Source: Cochleicola gelatinilyticus
Lineage (GTDB): Bacteria > Bacteroidota > Bacteroidia > Flavobacteriales > Flavobacteriaceae
Assembly (NCBI RefSeq): GCF_001637325.1
Contig: NZ_LRXL01000049.1
Coordinates: 59,571-123,570 of the forward strand
DNA: 64,000 bases
Reading direction: 5' to 3'
Every line of letters starts with the position of its first letter. Within the stretch, counting starts at the first letter, position 1. A program made the position numbers and the translations under genes. Under the pieces are notes generated by a model, which had not been told where the DNA came from, searched no databases, and saw nothing but the letters and a program-made list of their open reading frames with translations. Shown here piece after piece: positions 1 through 9,349 of this stretch.

Positions 1-632
1 GTTAGGACAAGCTTACCAACATTTCTTTTTTCATAAAATTCAGAAAAGGCGTTAATTAAAATTTGGTGGTTTTTATGAACCGCTCCCCCACTTACATAGA
101 TATAGGTATGTGCTTCTTTGGCAACGTTAGTTCCATTAGGGAGAGGTGGGTAAAAAGGAAGTAACTTTACTTCATCCTCGGTTACATTAAACTCATTTAT
201 AAATTTATTTTTTATAAAATCGGTTTGCAATACAAAAAAGTCTGTGTTTTTTATTAAAAGTTTAAAGACCTTCTTTTTTAGAAGAAATTTGGCGCGGGCA
301 ACACCCGTAATTGAGGTTGGCAATTCGATAAATAAAAACTGATGAAAATAAGTGTATGTGATTGCTTTTTGTTTTGTAATCGGCGGTAAATTTCCGAAGC
401 ATAATATTTTTGTAAAAGAACCTTTCCTCTTTTTGTAAAATCGGTATCGGTTGAGCATAGAAGCTTTTAGATAGATTTTTCGATTGGGTGGTACATTCGT
501 ATAAGAGTCCTTGCATCTAGCGTCAAATAAATAAAAACAATCGATCTCTGCTTCTTCAATTTGCCGAACCAGATAATCTAATAAGATTTTACCTCCACTG
601 GTATTTATAAATAGCGAATCTATTAAGACCAT
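1..632 (-). CDS. Glycosyltransferase, GT4-like, cut by window edge
   Basis: A continuous minus-strand frame of 210 codons runs from an ATG at 632 off the left edge, so the C-terminus is missing. It opens MVLIDSLFINTSGGKIL, a common N-terminus of GT4 glycosyltransferases (the glycine-rich first Rossmann loop). Near the edge it reads YIYVSGGAVHKNHQIL, which resembles the start of the second Rossmann domain in that family, where a sugar nucleotide is bound. It probably adds one sugar to the repeat unit at the cytoplasmic face. The start codon overlaps the end of the deacetylase gene by 10 bp, which implies translational coupling in the polysaccharide operon. The sugar specificity cannot be read. 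Another open frame at 262-516 is a shadow of this gene in a different frame. Confidence 0.8.
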   Translation of the reverse strand, partial: MVLIDSLFINTSGGKILLDYLVRQIEEAEIDCFYLFDARCKDSYTNVPPNRKIYLKASMLNRYRFYKKRKGSFTKILCFGNLPPITKQKAITYTYFHQFLFIELPTSITGVARAKFLLKKKVFKLLIKNTDFFVLQTDFIKNKFINEFNVTEDEVKLLPFYPPLPNGTNVAKEAHTYIYVSGGAVHKNHQILINAFSEFYEKRNVGKLVL

Positions 633-1399
633 GTTTTTTTTATTGAGAGAAAATAATTAAGATGATTTTTAGGCCAATATGGCTCGAGATGCCTGCGATT
701 AATTACGCTAGTACCATACGAGAAATACTTTTTGTAATTGGTTCCACTAAAAATATAAGGATGAAATTTTTGTGCGATATCTAAGGCATGCTGTGGGAAA
801 TGAATTAATTTTCCATATGTCCAAGCAAAATAATCACAAGAATATTCTAGCTTTTTTTCTAAGATGCTTTTATTTTCTTGGATTTGAAAATGCAACTCTT
901 CTTCATTTAAATCTGCTAGATTGTAATGATCCATAGTATGAGAACCTATAACATGCCCTCTTTCGTGAAGTTCTTTTATTTGACTCCAATTCATCGGGGT
1001 TTTGGTGTCGATTCGAATGCGATCGTTAAAAGCGGTTCTGTAAACATCATCAGATTCTACAAAATTAGCATTGATAAAAAATGCGCCAGTGGTATTGTAT
1101 TTTTCAAGAAGTGGAGCGATTACATGATAGCATTCTTCAAATCCATCATCGAAAGTAAAAGCCACATAAGAGGTTTTCTTTGCAGGGATCTTATCGACTA
1201 TCATTTGAGTTGCTTCTTCAAGTGAGATCAGTGTACAGGAAGCGTCAAGATGTTTCAAAAAATTTTCGAATATCTGGTAATCATCATGACCAACTAAATT
1301 TGGAGTTACGTAATGACTATTAATTATATGAACTCCTGGTTCCGGCTTCTTTATAGAACCCATCGTGTTTAAAAAAATATTTCTTAGAATTGCTCTCAA
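623..1399 (-). CDS. Polysaccharide deacetylase (NodB-type)
   Basis: A 258-residue protein of the carbohydrate esterase 4 (NodB homology) family, which removes N- or O-acetyl groups from glycans with a divalent metal. Residues 82-86 read TFDDG, the motif that supplies the catalytic base and a metal aspartate, and residues 154-158 read HTMDH, the His-x3-His metal pair. No signal peptide is evident, so it probably acts in the cytoplasm or at the inner face on a lipid-linked sugar. It lies 2 bp after the GNAT gene and overlaps the following glycosyltransferase, so it belongs to the same transcript. Together with the neighbouring acetyltransferase it suggests that the acyl pattern of the polymer is tuned. 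The family call is firm and the substrate is unknown. Confidence 0.88.
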   Translation of the reverse strand: MRAILRNIFLNTMGSIKKPEPGVHIINSHYVTPNLVGHDDYQIFENFLKHLDASCTLISLEEATQMIVDKIPAKKTSYVAFTFDDGFEECYHVIAPLLEKYNTTGAFFINANFVESDDVYRTAFNDRIRIDTKTPMNWSQIKELHERGHVIGSHTMDHYNLADLNEEELHFQIQENKSILEKKLEYSCDYFAWTYGKLIHFPQHALDIAQKFHPYIFSGTNYKKYFSYGTSVINRRHLEPYWPKNHLNYFLSIKKTWS

Positions 1400-1401
1400 A
1401 A

Positions 1402-2352
1402 TTAATACGTATGATAATTAATGGCTGATAAACTAATAGTTGAAACATCAATGTTTAGAGATTCATTAAAAATTTTATAGCAAACGTTCACCTGTGTTGG
1501 TACTTTAATGAATAGTTGTTTTTTTAATTCTTTTCTTAGAGGATTGTTTTTAGAAATGGAAAATCCAATTAAATCGAAAGCAACTTTCTTCTTATAATCC
1601 CGTATAAGCCTAGAAATACTTTTCTCATTTAATTTCCAGTGAACTAAAATTATCTGAATTTCCTGCATAGCTCCTCGTTTTCCAATTCTTGCAATTGAAA
1701 ATAAATATTCATTATCTATAACTATATACGCTGCGTTAGGATGTGTGAAAAAGCGCCATTTTAAATAATCGTAAGTCACTTGAGATTCTAGCGTACCAAC
1801 GGGATTCTGGTTAAAATTAGAAGGGATCGCTTTCTTAATTTCTTCATAGTTTGAAGAGAGCGGAACAAAAGTATTTCGAATGTTCTTTACAATCTTAGGC
1901 ATTGCCACGATATTTTTTGGTTTTACCCAGTATTCAACAATATCCAGTTGTTTCCAATTTCTTTTTAGAAAGCCAGGTAAACTATTACTATTAGGAAAAT
2001 TTATTGCAAAAGCAATATTTTGCTCTTTTAATTCTGCTTCTACAAGTTTTACTAATTTACTGAAAATACCTTGCCCTTGATGTGATGGCGCCACAAAAGT
2101 ATCGAAAGACATCGCTCCATGATATACTTTCTTATTAATTAAAAAATTTTGACGACCATAGGAGACCCATCCAACAATTTCATCATTATCAACTGCGCAA
2201 TAGATTATAGGATCACCATACGGATTTGCAGTATATTTCCAAGAAAACCATTCTTTACATAAAACGGGGTTACCGTATGCATTCGCAGCAGCTTCTAAAA
2301 AACTAGGTATAAGATGGTGATGGTCATCATAATTAAATAGAAAGTAAGCCAT
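1402..2352 (-). CDS. GNAT-family N-acyltransferase of the polysaccharide cluster
   Basis: A 316-residue protein with a GNAT acyl-CoA-binding loop. The stretch FVAPSHQGQGIFSKLV carries the Q/R-x-x-G-x-G/A motif that holds the CoA pyrophosphate. The protein is about twice the length of a minimal GNAT. The second half (from about residue 150) may be another GNAT-like lobe, as in double-GNAT enzymes of polysaccharide clusters, but I see no second intact motif. The likely role is acyl transfer to an amino sugar of the repeat unit. It lies 8 bp downstream of the polymerase gene and 2 bp upstream of the deacetylase gene. The acceptor cannot be named from sequence. Confidence 0.75.
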   Translation of the reverse strand: MAYFLFNYDDHHHLIPSFLEAAANAYGNPVLCKEWFSWKYTANPYGDPIIYCAVDNDEIVGWVSYGRQNFLINKKVYHGAMSFDTFVAPSHQGQGIFSKLVKLVEAELKEQNIAFAINFPNSNSLPGFLKRNWKQLDIVEYWVKPKNIVAMPKIVKNIRNTFVPLSSNYEEIKKAIPSNFNQNPVGTLESQVTYDYLKWRFFTHPNAAYIVIDNEYLFSIARIGKRGAMQEIQIILVHWKLNEKSISRLIRDYKKKVAFDLIGFSISKNNPLRKELKKQLFIKVPTQVNVCYKIFNESLNIDVSTISLSAINYHTY

Positions 2353-2360
2353 AAAATTAT

Positions 2361-3563
2361 TTAATTAAGATGTTTTGTAGAGGTTATAATTGATCTGGAT
2401 TCCTTAAATTCATAGTACAAACTTAAAACAAAAATAAACAGCAAAGAAAATCGAAAATTTGTTAATACTGTACTAGTTATACTCCATAAGAGCATCACAA
2501 AAATCATGCGTGTATTTAAAGAAGCTTTTTGAAAAATAACTAAGTAAAAGAATAAAATTGATAAGATTCCTAGAAGTCCCACAGAATGTAGCAAATATCC
2601 TATTTCGGAGTCAAAAGTAGTAATTCTCTGTCCATAGTTTTTGTAGATATTATCTATATTAAATCTTCCAAACACCAAATCTCCGGGACGTTTTTCAATC
2701 GCTTCAGATACGTAACTAAAAAGAAATTCTTTTTTTGAAGTAAAGCTTCCAGAATCTTTTTTTCCAGATAGCTCAGAAAAATCGAGAATACGATTTCCTA
2801 AATTTACAAAGGGAATTATTGCAATGACTGCAATCGCAATAAAACCAATAATCCTTTTCTTTAAAATAAAAACTAGGTAATAAAGCAATATAAAAATTAC
2901 TACTAGAAAAGCCGTTCTGCTCCCTGTAAGTAATAAAGAAATCATCATCGTACCTATTGATGCAAAAGCTATTTTCCCCCAAGGTTTTTTTCTTCGATTT
3001 AATATTAATATTAAGAAAAGTAATGATATAATTCTACCTGCCTGATTAGAGTTACGATAAATTCCTCCGAATCTTAGATTGAACAAATCGACAATTTCTG
3101 TAGACGTGGCTTGTATCTCAGAACTATTAAAGTAACCTTCCGAAGTATAATATGTATCAATAAAGTTGACAATAGAGGTTAAACCTATTATATATGCTAT
3201 TTGGGTAAAAAAAATGAAAAAAGAAGCTAAAAATATTAATTTATCGCTAATTTCAGAACGGCTCGCTATGGGGAAAAAAACAACTAGAAATATTAAATAA
3301 AATAGTTTGAAAACAGATTGAAAAAAAAACCCATAATTTCCCAAAAAAGTGTGCAAAAATGCTAAACTAATAGCGAAAAAAAATAACAGTTTAGATAACT
3401 GAAAAGAAAAATTTTTAAAACCTACAGATTTATTAGGATTAATTAAAATTATGAAAACTGTAAGTATAACTTGAATCAATGATCCAAACATGTTGTTTGG
3501 TAGAAACAGAAATAGAAAAAAAACACTATTAACAATGAAGGAACTATTTAACAAGGGCTTCAT
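2361..3563 (-). CDS. O-antigen/exopolysaccharide polymerase-like membrane protein (Wzy-type)
   Basis: A 400-residue polytopic membrane protein with about ten hydrophobic segments. A long loop in the middle contains FGGIYRNSNQAGR, followed by LLTGSRTAFLVV. Both patterns are characteristic of the O-antigen ligase/Wzy superfamily, where the loop arginines contact the lipid-linked glycan. Its place between the pyruvyl transferase and GNAT genes, downstream of a Wzx flippase gene, fits a Wzy polymerase that joins flipped repeat units on the periplasmic face. Primary sequence is poorly conserved in this family, so a ligase role cannot be excluded. The start overlaps the upstream gene by 20 bp. The coding DNA is very AT-rich, as is usual for wzx/wzy genes. 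Confidence 0.78.
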   Translation of the reverse strand: MKPLLNSSFIVNSVFFLFLFLPNNMFGSLIQVILTVFIILINPNKSVGFKNFSFQLSKLLFFFAISLAFLHTFLGNYGFFFQSVFKLFYLIFLVVFFPIASRSEISDKLIFLASFFIFFTQIAYIIGLTSIVNFIDTYYTSEGYFNSSEIQATSTEIVDLFNLRFGGIYRNSNQAGRIISLLFLILILNRRKKPWGKIAFASIGTMMISLLLTGSRTAFLVVIFILLYYLVFILKKRIIGFIAIAVIAIIPFVNLGNRILDFSELSGKKDSGSFTSKKEFLFSYVSEAIEKRPGDLVFGRFNIDNIYKNYGQRITTFDSEIGYLLHSVGLLGILSILFFYLVIFQKASLNTRMIFVMLLWSITSTVLTNFRFSLLFIFVLSLYYEFKESRSIITSTKHLN

Positions 3564-4686
3564 AGTCTCTATAGATTAAAGATTTTTTGTCCAAAATAAT
3601 TTCGGCTAAATTAATTGAATCTTTATAATTCTTGATTTTAGTTAGAATTTCATCAGCATCAAAATTTTCTGATTTTAATAATACCATTTCTTTCTTGTCT
3701 TCAAATAAGAACTCGTTCAATGCTATTATTTTTTGATGCCAAGGATATATTATAGTGGGCACATTATAAGACATTGCAAATATTGAAGAATGCATTCGTG
3801 AGGCGATAAAAAAGTCAAGATCTGAAAATGCAATTGGAATGTCTTTCATACTTTTAATATTAATAATGTGATTATCTATATGGGCATCATTGAGAGCTTT
3901 AGATATTAAGAGTGACAATGATAAATCTTCACCAAAAGATGTATTAATAATTTTAAAAGGTTTTTTATAAAAAGCGTATAAATTTTTTAAATTTGAAATA
4001 ATCTTATCTATATCGAATGTAGAGTTGGGTACAATATTACCAAAATTCATAAAGTTAATTCCAATATATTTATCTCTGCGTATACTTTCGGGATACATAT
4101 CCGATAAAATGAAGGCAGGGTCTATGGTAATTTTTATTTTTTGAGTATTTTTTTTAAATGAATTATCACATATCAATTTAGAAGAAATATCTCTTACATA
4201 AAATTGATTACAAAATTCGATCATCGTATGTAACCGTTTTTTATAATTAAATTGGAATGGCCCTACTCCTACTGCATAGACATATATTTTCTTATTGCTA
4301 TTTTTAGCCATTTTAATAATTTGATATGCCCTATGAAACATATCAGAACCATTTTTTTCTGAAAACAAATTCCCACCTCCCACGATAACGCAATCTGCTG
4401 CATCAATTTGTTGTTGAATTTTTTTCTTATCTTTAATTAAGAATAATATTTTTTTTAACTCTAATACAAAACGACTTTTAAATTTATTTCTCCTTACAAC
4501 TTTATAAAATGTAGAAATCTCTTTGGAGGCTTCAACTCTTTTATCGACATCAAAATCTTCAAAAAGGATATCAAAACTTTCAACATTTTTATTGCATATC
4601 TTTTGGCTTAAGTATTTAATTGCCTCAGAAATAGCATAATCACCTATATTTATTTTAGAAGTTCTTGAATATTTAATGAATTTCAT
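3544..4686 (-). CDS. Polysaccharide pyruvyl transferase family protein (WcaK/CsaB-like)
   Basis: A 380-residue protein of the polysaccharide pyruvyltransferase family, which transfers a pyruvate ketal from phosphoenolpyruvate to a sugar of a growing polysaccharide. Visible family signs are an N-terminal NIGDYAISEAI nucleotide-fold start, DCVIVGGGNLFSE at about residue 100, YAVGVGPFQF, YVRDISS, and a C-terminal ASRMHSSIFAMSYNVPTI block typical of the GT-B-like fold. No signal peptide is present, so it is cytosolic or loosely membrane bound. It overlaps both neighbours (the flippase by 14 bp and the polymerase by 20 bp). A pyruvyl group would add negative charge to the polymer, in line with the sulfation suggested by the cys genes. 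Confidence 0.85.
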   Translation of the reverse strand: MKFIKYSRTSKINIGDYAISEAIKYLSQKICNKNVESFDILFEDFDVDKRVEASKEISTFYKVVRRNKFKSRFVLELKKILFLIKDKKKIQQQIDAADCVIVGGGNLFSEKNGSDMFHRAYQIIKMAKNSNKKIYVYAVGVGPFQFNYKKRLHTMIEFCNQFYVRDISSKLICDNSFKKNTQKIKITIDPAFILSDMYPESIRRDKYIGINFMNFGNIVPNSTFDIDKIISNLKNLYAFYKKPFKIINTSFGEDLSLSLLISKALNDAHIDNHIINIKSMKDIPIAFSDLDFFIASRMHSSIFAMSYNVPTIIYPWHQKIIALNEFLFEDKKEMVLLKSENFDADEILTKIKNYKDSINLAEIILDKKSLIYRDYEALVK

Positions 4687-6007
4687 TAGTTGTTTTTTTA
4701 TACATTATCCTTTTTAATTCATATATAGCAACGCACATTTGAATTAGAAAAAATATAGCAGGTGCCATTATTAATGCTGTGATTCCTAAATGTAAAACTT
4801 TCACAAGGAAATATACGACAGGAAAATACAAGATAATTATTGTGATAGAAAGGTTGGACTGAATTTTAATATTATTTGTCGCATTTAAAAAATTAGTAAA
4901 TATTTTCGATACAATCACCGTTGCAACAAAAAGTACTGATGCGGTATTAATGATTTCAGAAATTACTACATTATCCCCAAGCCAAATCCTATATATAAAT
5001 TCGGAACTAAAATACATAATTAGCAATGTCACTAATAAACCTAATGCTAGAATAACTTTTTTCTTAATTAACCCCTTTAATTTCAGAAAATCTTTTTGAA
5101 TATAACTTGCAGTAATCGTCGTCCACATTGTCTGCAATACAATATTTAAAAGAATTAGAAGAAAGCTATAATATTTAATTGAAATTTGATAATCTGCAGT
5201 GCTGAGTGGAGAAAACCATAGTGTAATAAAAAAAGGAGTTATAGCTTGTAAAATTCCAGAGCTCATTTGTATTAAAAAAAACAAAATGCCGTTTTTTAAA
5301 ATTAAAGTAACATATTTTTTATTATAATAAGTATAATTTGGTTTATAAGTTGGCTTAATGATATAAAAGAAATGGAATGTTAGTAGAGACAAAACAACCA
5401 AGGGTAAAAAAGAATAAATTAAAGCTACATTCCATATTTTATTAGGTAAATCGAAATATGAAATAAGATAGATAGCTATCAAGATGATGAAATTTGTAGC
5501 TAAAGGAATAAAAAAACTAAAGGAAGATCTATCAAATGAAAAGTAAATTTTACTAATCAATTTGAGAATCATTTGCAATAAGAAAAAACCAAATACAAAT
5601 ATGGCCAAAAGATTAAAATTAATTTTATCTGAAGACACAATGGAATTCCAATCTATTAGCGCATTAACCCCACATAGTAAAATAAAAAGAGAGATTAAAA
5701 AGAAAGATATTGATATATAACCTGTTGAAATTATTGAAGTTGCACCATACACATCCTTTTTAACTAAACTTTTAGTAAGTTCATTTCGTAGTCCATTACC
5801 CAACCCTCCATCTAAAAAATTAATCCAATTACAGATTGAAAAAATAGTAAGCCAAATACCATAATCGTTTTTGCCTAAGTATTCTAATAAAAGGGAAATG
5901 GTAACAATAGAAAAAAAAACACTAAAAACATTAAATATTATTCCTAGAGCTGATTGTTTAAAGATAGGATTATTAATAAAATATGCTTCTAATTTTTTAT
6001 ATACCAT
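4673..6007 (-). CDS. Wzx-like oligosaccharide flippase (MOP superfamily)
   Basis: A 444-residue protein with about twelve to fourteen hydrophobic segments. It starts with a short cytosolic stretch and the pattern QSALGIIFNVFSVFFSIVTI, typical of the polysaccharide transporter branch of the MOP superfamily. The motif LDGGLGNGLRNELTKSL after the second membrane segment is characteristic of this branch. It should flip undecaprenyl-linked repeat units across the inner membrane for the Wzy-like protein encoded downstream. It is 99 bp from the cysN gene, the widest gap in the operon. I saw no TAnnTTTG-type promoter in that gap, so transcription probably continues from upstream. Confidence 0.85.
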   Translation of the reverse strand: MVYKKLEAYFINNPIFKQSALGIIFNVFSVFFSIVTISLLLEYLGKNDYGIWLTIFSICNWINFLDGGLGNGLRNELTKSLVKKDVYGATSIISTGYISISFFLISLFILLCGVNALIDWNSIVSSDKINFNLLAIFVFGFFLLQMILKLISKIYFSFDRSSFSFFIPLATNFIILIAIYLISYFDLPNKIWNVALIYSFLPLVVLSLLTFHFFYIIKPTYKPNYTYYNKKYVTLILKNGILFFLIQMSSGILQAITPFFITLWFSPLSTADYQISIKYYSFLLILLNIVLQTMWTTITASYIQKDFLKLKGLIKKKVILALGLLVTLLIMYFSSEFIYRIWLGDNVVISEIINTASVLFVATVIVSKIFTNFLNATNNIKIQSNLSITIIILYFPVVYFLVKVLHLGITALIMAPAIFFLIQMCVAIYELKRIMYKKTTNEIH

Positions 6008-6106
6008 GATAATAAAGAAATGCTAGCTTCCTTTCTATTTTAAGAATTTCACTCAATTACAAAATGAGTTTAACAATTAATAAATTTGATGTTTTCTTAA
6101 TGGAAA

Positions 6107-7363
6107 CTATACAATCATCCCTGCAGCCACAGTTTCATGAGTGGCATCATCTACCAAGGTAAAACTACCAGTAATTCTGTTGTCTCGGTATTCATCGATC
6201 ATGACAGGACGTGTGGTTTTAACCTTAACTTTAGCAATCTCATTCATTTTTAGATCTTTATTTTCTTCATCTCTACCATAGGTATTGATATCAATTTTAT
6301 AAAGAACCTCTTTGATCATCGCCTTTGGTTCGTTGGAAGTATGCAAAATAGTGTATTTAGCTCTAGGCTTTGCAGCATCATTATGCAACCAACATATCAT
6401 GGCAGTGAATTCTTGTGAAGCTTCTGGCTTGTTAGCTGTTTTAACGATCATATCACCACGACTTACATCGATATCATCTTCTAGCGTAATAGACACAGAC
6501 ATAGGAGCAAAAGCTTCTGCTAATTCACCTTTATCGGTATCGATAGATTTTATTTTTGACGTAAATCCAGAAGGCATCACCGTTACCTCATCATTTGGGC
6601 GAAAGATTCCACTCGCTACCCGTCCTGCATATCCTCTATAATCGATGAATCCTTCACGTTGCGGGCGCAATACAGTCTGCACAGGAAAACGAGCATCAAT
6701 TTTATTGATATCACTACTAATGTGCATGGTTTCTAAGGTATGAAGTAGCGGAGCTCCTTGATACCATTTCATATTTTCTGAACGGTTTACTACGTTATCG
6801 CCTAAAAGTGCACTAATCGGGAGAAAACGGACATCTTTTACATAAAGTTTTGATGAAAACTCTTCAAATTGAGAGATGATCTCGTTATATCTTTCTTCTG
6901 AAAACTCAACAAGATCCATTTTATTAATACAAACGATCAAGTGAGGGATTTGAAGTAAGGAAGCAATAAAAGCGTGGCGTTTTGTTTGCTCAATCACTCC
7001 ATGACGCGCATCGATTAGAATCAATGCCGCATTTGCTGTAGAGGCTCCAGTAACCATATTTCTAGTATACTGTATGTGCCCTGGCGTATCAGCAATGATA
7101 AACTTTCGCTTAGGTGTTGTAAAATATCGGTACGCAACATCGATTGTGATTCCTTGTTCTCTTTCGTCTTTTAAACCATCAGTAAATAAAGCAAGATCTA
7201 CTCCATCGTGACCTTTTCTTTTACTCGTGGTTTCTACTGCTGCTAATTGATCTTCAAAGATCGATTTAGAATCATAAAGCAAACGGCCAATAAGTGTGCT
7301 TTTTCCATCATCAACACTTCCTGCAGTTGTAAAACGTAATAATTGATTGTTATCTAATTCCAT
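6107..7363 (-). CDS. cysN: Sulfate adenylyltransferase subunit 1 (CysN GTPase)
   Basis: The regulatory GTPase of ATP sulfurylase, which couples GTP hydrolysis to formation of APS from sulfate and ATP. The start at ATG 7363 gives a 418-residue protein beginning MELDNNQLLRFTTAGSVDDG. An upstream frame extension reaches into cysD and is not needed. The P-loop GSVDDGKST lies at residues 15-23, followed by DTPGH (G3) and NKMD (G4) of the EF-Tu-like G domain, then translation-factor beta-barrel domains. There is no fused APS kinase domain, which fits the separate cysC nearby. It follows cysD by 13 bp. Position within a polysaccharide operon suggests that the product sulfate is used for polymer sulfation. 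Confidence 0.96.
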   Translation of the reverse strand: MELDNNQLLRFTTAGSVDDGKSTLIGRLLYDSKSIFEDQLAAVETTSKRKGHDGVDLALFTDGLKDEREQGITIDVAYRYFTTPKRKFIIADTPGHIQYTRNMVTGASTANAALILIDARHGVIEQTKRHAFIASLLQIPHLIVCINKMDLVEFSEERYNEIISQFEEFSSKLYVKDVRFLPISALLGDNVVNRSENMKWYQGAPLLHTLETMHISSDINKIDARFPVQTVLRPQREGFIDYRGYAGRVASGIFRPNDEVTVMPSGFTSKIKSIDTDKGELAEAFAPMSVSITLEDDIDVSRGDMIVKTANKPEASQEFTAMICWLHNDAAKPRAKYTILHTSNEPKAMIKEVLYKIDINTYGRDEENKDLKMNEIAKVKVKTTRPVMIDEYRDNRITGSFTLVDDATHETVAAGMIV

Positions 7364-7376
7364 TGTGTTGCCTATT

Positions 7377-8282
7377 TTAAAAGTATCCCTGTCTTTTTCT
7401 GTCTTCCATTGATGATTCACTACGCTTATCATCGGTACGATCACCTCGCTCTGTTTTTTTCATTGCTGAAACTTCCATAGCAATCTTTTCAAGAGTATCT
7501 GCATCCGATTCTATTCCTCCGGTAATGGTAATATCTCCCAACGTTCTAAAACGTATTTTTTTAGTTTCTACTTTTTCTCCATCTTCCAGCTTTAAGAAAT
7601 CGGAAACAGGTATCCATGAATCATTTCTCCATACAACTTCACGGTCATGGGCATAGTATAATGATGGAATGGCAATATTTTCTTTTTTAATATAGTTCCA
7701 TACATCCATTTCGGTCCAGTTACTAATCGGGAATGCACGGAAATGCTCTCCTTCGAAGTGCTTTCCGTTTAAAATGTTCCATAATTCTGGACGTTGATTT
7801 TTTGGATCCCATTGACCGAAATCATCACGATGTGAAAAGAAACGTTCTTTCGCACGTGCTTTTTCTTCGTCACGACGCCCGCCACCAATAGCGCAATCTA
7901 CTTTGTTATTTTCAATAGCATCTAGCAAGGTTGTTATTTGAAGTGAGTTACGAGTTGCACTCTTCCCTTTCTCTTCGGCTACACGTCCTGTATCGATTGC
8001 TTCTTGAACCGAACCTACAATAAGTTGTGCATCCAGGTCTTTTATAAGATCATCTCGAAACTGAATGGTTTCGGGAAAGTTATGCCCTGTATCTACGTGC
8101 ATAAACGGAAATGGGATCTTAGAAGGATAAAAGGCTTTTTTTGCCAAGTGGGTTACTAAGATAGAATCTTTTCCTCCAGAAAAAAGAATTACGGGGTTTT
8201 CAAACTGAGCCCATACTTCCCGTAAGATGTAGATGGCTTCAGACTCCAATTCGTCCAGATAATTTAAGTAATACTTGCTCAT
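7377..8282 (-). CDS. cysD: Sulfate adenylyltransferase subunit 2 (CysD)
   Basis: The catalytic subunit of ATP sulfurylase: ATP plus sulfate gives APS and pyrophosphate. The 301-residue protein is of standard length for CysD. The PP-loop SGGKDS lies at residues 35-40, and further family blocks include GHNFPET, GGGRRDEEKARAKER and FRAFPISNWTEMDVW. The C-terminal block RFRTLGD is followed by the usual tail ending in MEDRKRQGYF. It sits 3 bp after cysC and 13 bp before cysN, so the three genes are made together. There is no cysH (PAPS reductase) in the window, which points to sulfotransfer rather than assimilation alone. Confidence 0.96.
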   Translation of the reverse strand: MSKYYLNYLDELESEAIYILREVWAQFENPVILFSGGKDSILVTHLAKKAFYPSKIPFPFMHVDTGHNFPETIQFRDDLIKDLDAQLIVGSVQEAIDTGRVAEEKGKSATRNSLQITTLLDAIENNKVDCAIGGGRRDEEKARAKERFFSHRDDFGQWDPKNQRPELWNILNGKHFEGEHFRAFPISNWTEMDVWNYIKKENIAIPSLYYAHDREVVWRNDSWIPVSDFLKLEDGEKVETKKIRFRTLGDITITGGIESDADTLEKIAMEVSAMKKTERGDRTDDKRSESSMEDRKRQGYF

Positions 8283-8285
8283 AAC

Positions 8286-8882
8286 CTATTTCAATTCTAA
8301 TTTAATTTTTATAGCCTTCATAATAAGGGCAACAGATTCTTCGATGGCCTCTTTAGATGTATCAATACGTACATCAGGATTATCGGGGGCTTCGTAGGGT
8401 GCATTTATCCCTGTAAAATCTTTAATAAGCCCTTTTCTAGCCTTGGCGTATAATCCTTTAACGTCTCTACGTTCACATTCTTCTATCGGTGTATCGACAA
8501 AAATCTCGACAAAGTTAACATCTTTAACCGTTTTTTTAATCAATTCACGATCCTTTTTATAGGGAGATACGAAAGCCGCTAACACTACAACTCCAGCATC
8601 GATAAAAAGCGCTGCCGTTTCTGCAATCCTGCGAATATTTTCTTTTCGATCGTCTGGTGAAAAAGTTAAATCGTTATTAAGCCCTTTACGAACATTATCA
8701 CCGTCTAAAGTGTAGGTGTGAATTTTTTGCTTATAAAGCTCTTGTTCAACAGCATTGGCAATTGTTGATTTCCCCGATCCAGATAAGCCTGTAAACCAAA
8801 GTAATAACGAATTGTGTTTTTTTAAATTGGTTCTTTCCTTTTTAGTTATAATGAAATTGTGTGGAATTATATTTTCTTGCAT
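8286..8882 (-). CDS. cysC: Adenylylsulfate kinase (CysC)
   Basis: APS kinase, which phosphorylates APS to PAPS, the universal sulfuryl donor. The 198-residue protein has the P-loop GLSGSGKST at residues 32-40, and the APS-binding blocks LDGDNVRKGLNNDL and FTPDDRKEN-like SPDDRKENIRR follow. FTGINAPYEAP near the C-terminus is the usual lid region. It lies between the DUF2061 gene (5 bp) and cysD (3 bp). Making PAPS is necessary for sulfotransferases. None is visible in the window, but the operon continues past the left edge. Confidence 0.96.
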   Translation of the reverse strand: MQENIIPHNFIITKKERTNLKKHNSLLLWFTGLSGSGKSTIANAVEQELYKQKIHTYTLDGDNVRKGLNNDLTFSPDDRKENIRRIAETAALFIDAGVVVLAAFVSPYKKDRELIKKTVKDVNFVEIFVDTPIEECERRDVKGLYAKARKGLIKDFTGINAPYEAPDNPDVRIDTSKEAIEESVALIMKAIKIKLELK

Positions 8883-8887
8883 GCTAA

Positions 8888-9343
8888 TTATTTTTTATCT
8901 CTTAAAAAAAGATCTCGAATTTTACCCAGTGGTAATCGCAACCATAAACGTTCATGGAAATAATACAAGATAAATTTAGTGACTAATTCCGTAAGCGCTA
9001 TATAAAGAGCAATTTCATCAAAAGAATTTAAAATTAAACCAGAGATAATAAAGGTTCCAGTGGTAGCTATAATTCGCCAAGAAATTGTTTTATATAAAGT
9101 CTGGCGGGGATGAACTTCTTTTCCAAATAATAATCTTTGCCATATCCTTTCATGTATATAATAAATCGCCAATTTTATAAGAAATTCAAAAAAACCGATT
9201 TTCAACGCATTTTCTAAACTACATTGTCCAGAAATACAGGTAATTAGAAGCACTACAATAATAGTATCTGCCGTAGCGATAAAGCGCCAGGAAATGCCTT
9301 TTATAATACTTCTGTAATGCGATTCTTGCTTGTAAATGGCCAT
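8888..9343 (-). CDS. DUF2061 membrane protein, two repeats
   Basis: A 151-residue protein made of two DUF2061 units. Each has the pattern SWRxIAT followed by a hydrophobic helix and then YYxHERxW (KGISWRFIATAD and YYIHERIWQRL, then KTISWRIIATTG and YYFHERLWLRL). Each unit offers two membrane helices. The function of the family is unknown. DUF2061 genes are found beside cysC/cysD/cysN in many bacteria, and the location here, 5 bp before cysC and 6 bp after cysQ, repeats that. A role in sulfate entry or in coupling sulfate activation to the membrane is inference only. Confidence 0.88.
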   Translation of the reverse strand: MAIYKQESHYRSIIKGISWRFIATADTIIVVLLITCISGQCSLENALKIGFFEFLIKLAIYYIHERIWQRLLFGKEVHPRQTLYKTISWRIIATTGTFIISGLILNSFDEIALYIALTELVTKFILYYFHERLWLRLPLGKIRDLFLRDKK

Positions 9344-9349
9344 ATTACT

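Noticed and set aside
262..516. Open frame of 84 codons on the minus strand
   Set aside because: It is a shadow in another frame of the partial glycosyltransferase (1-632), whose frame is continuous and has family motifs.
7364..7444. N-terminal extension of CysN
   Set aside because: The added codons overlap the cysD 3' end and do not match CysN. The ATG at 7363 gives the normal N-terminus.
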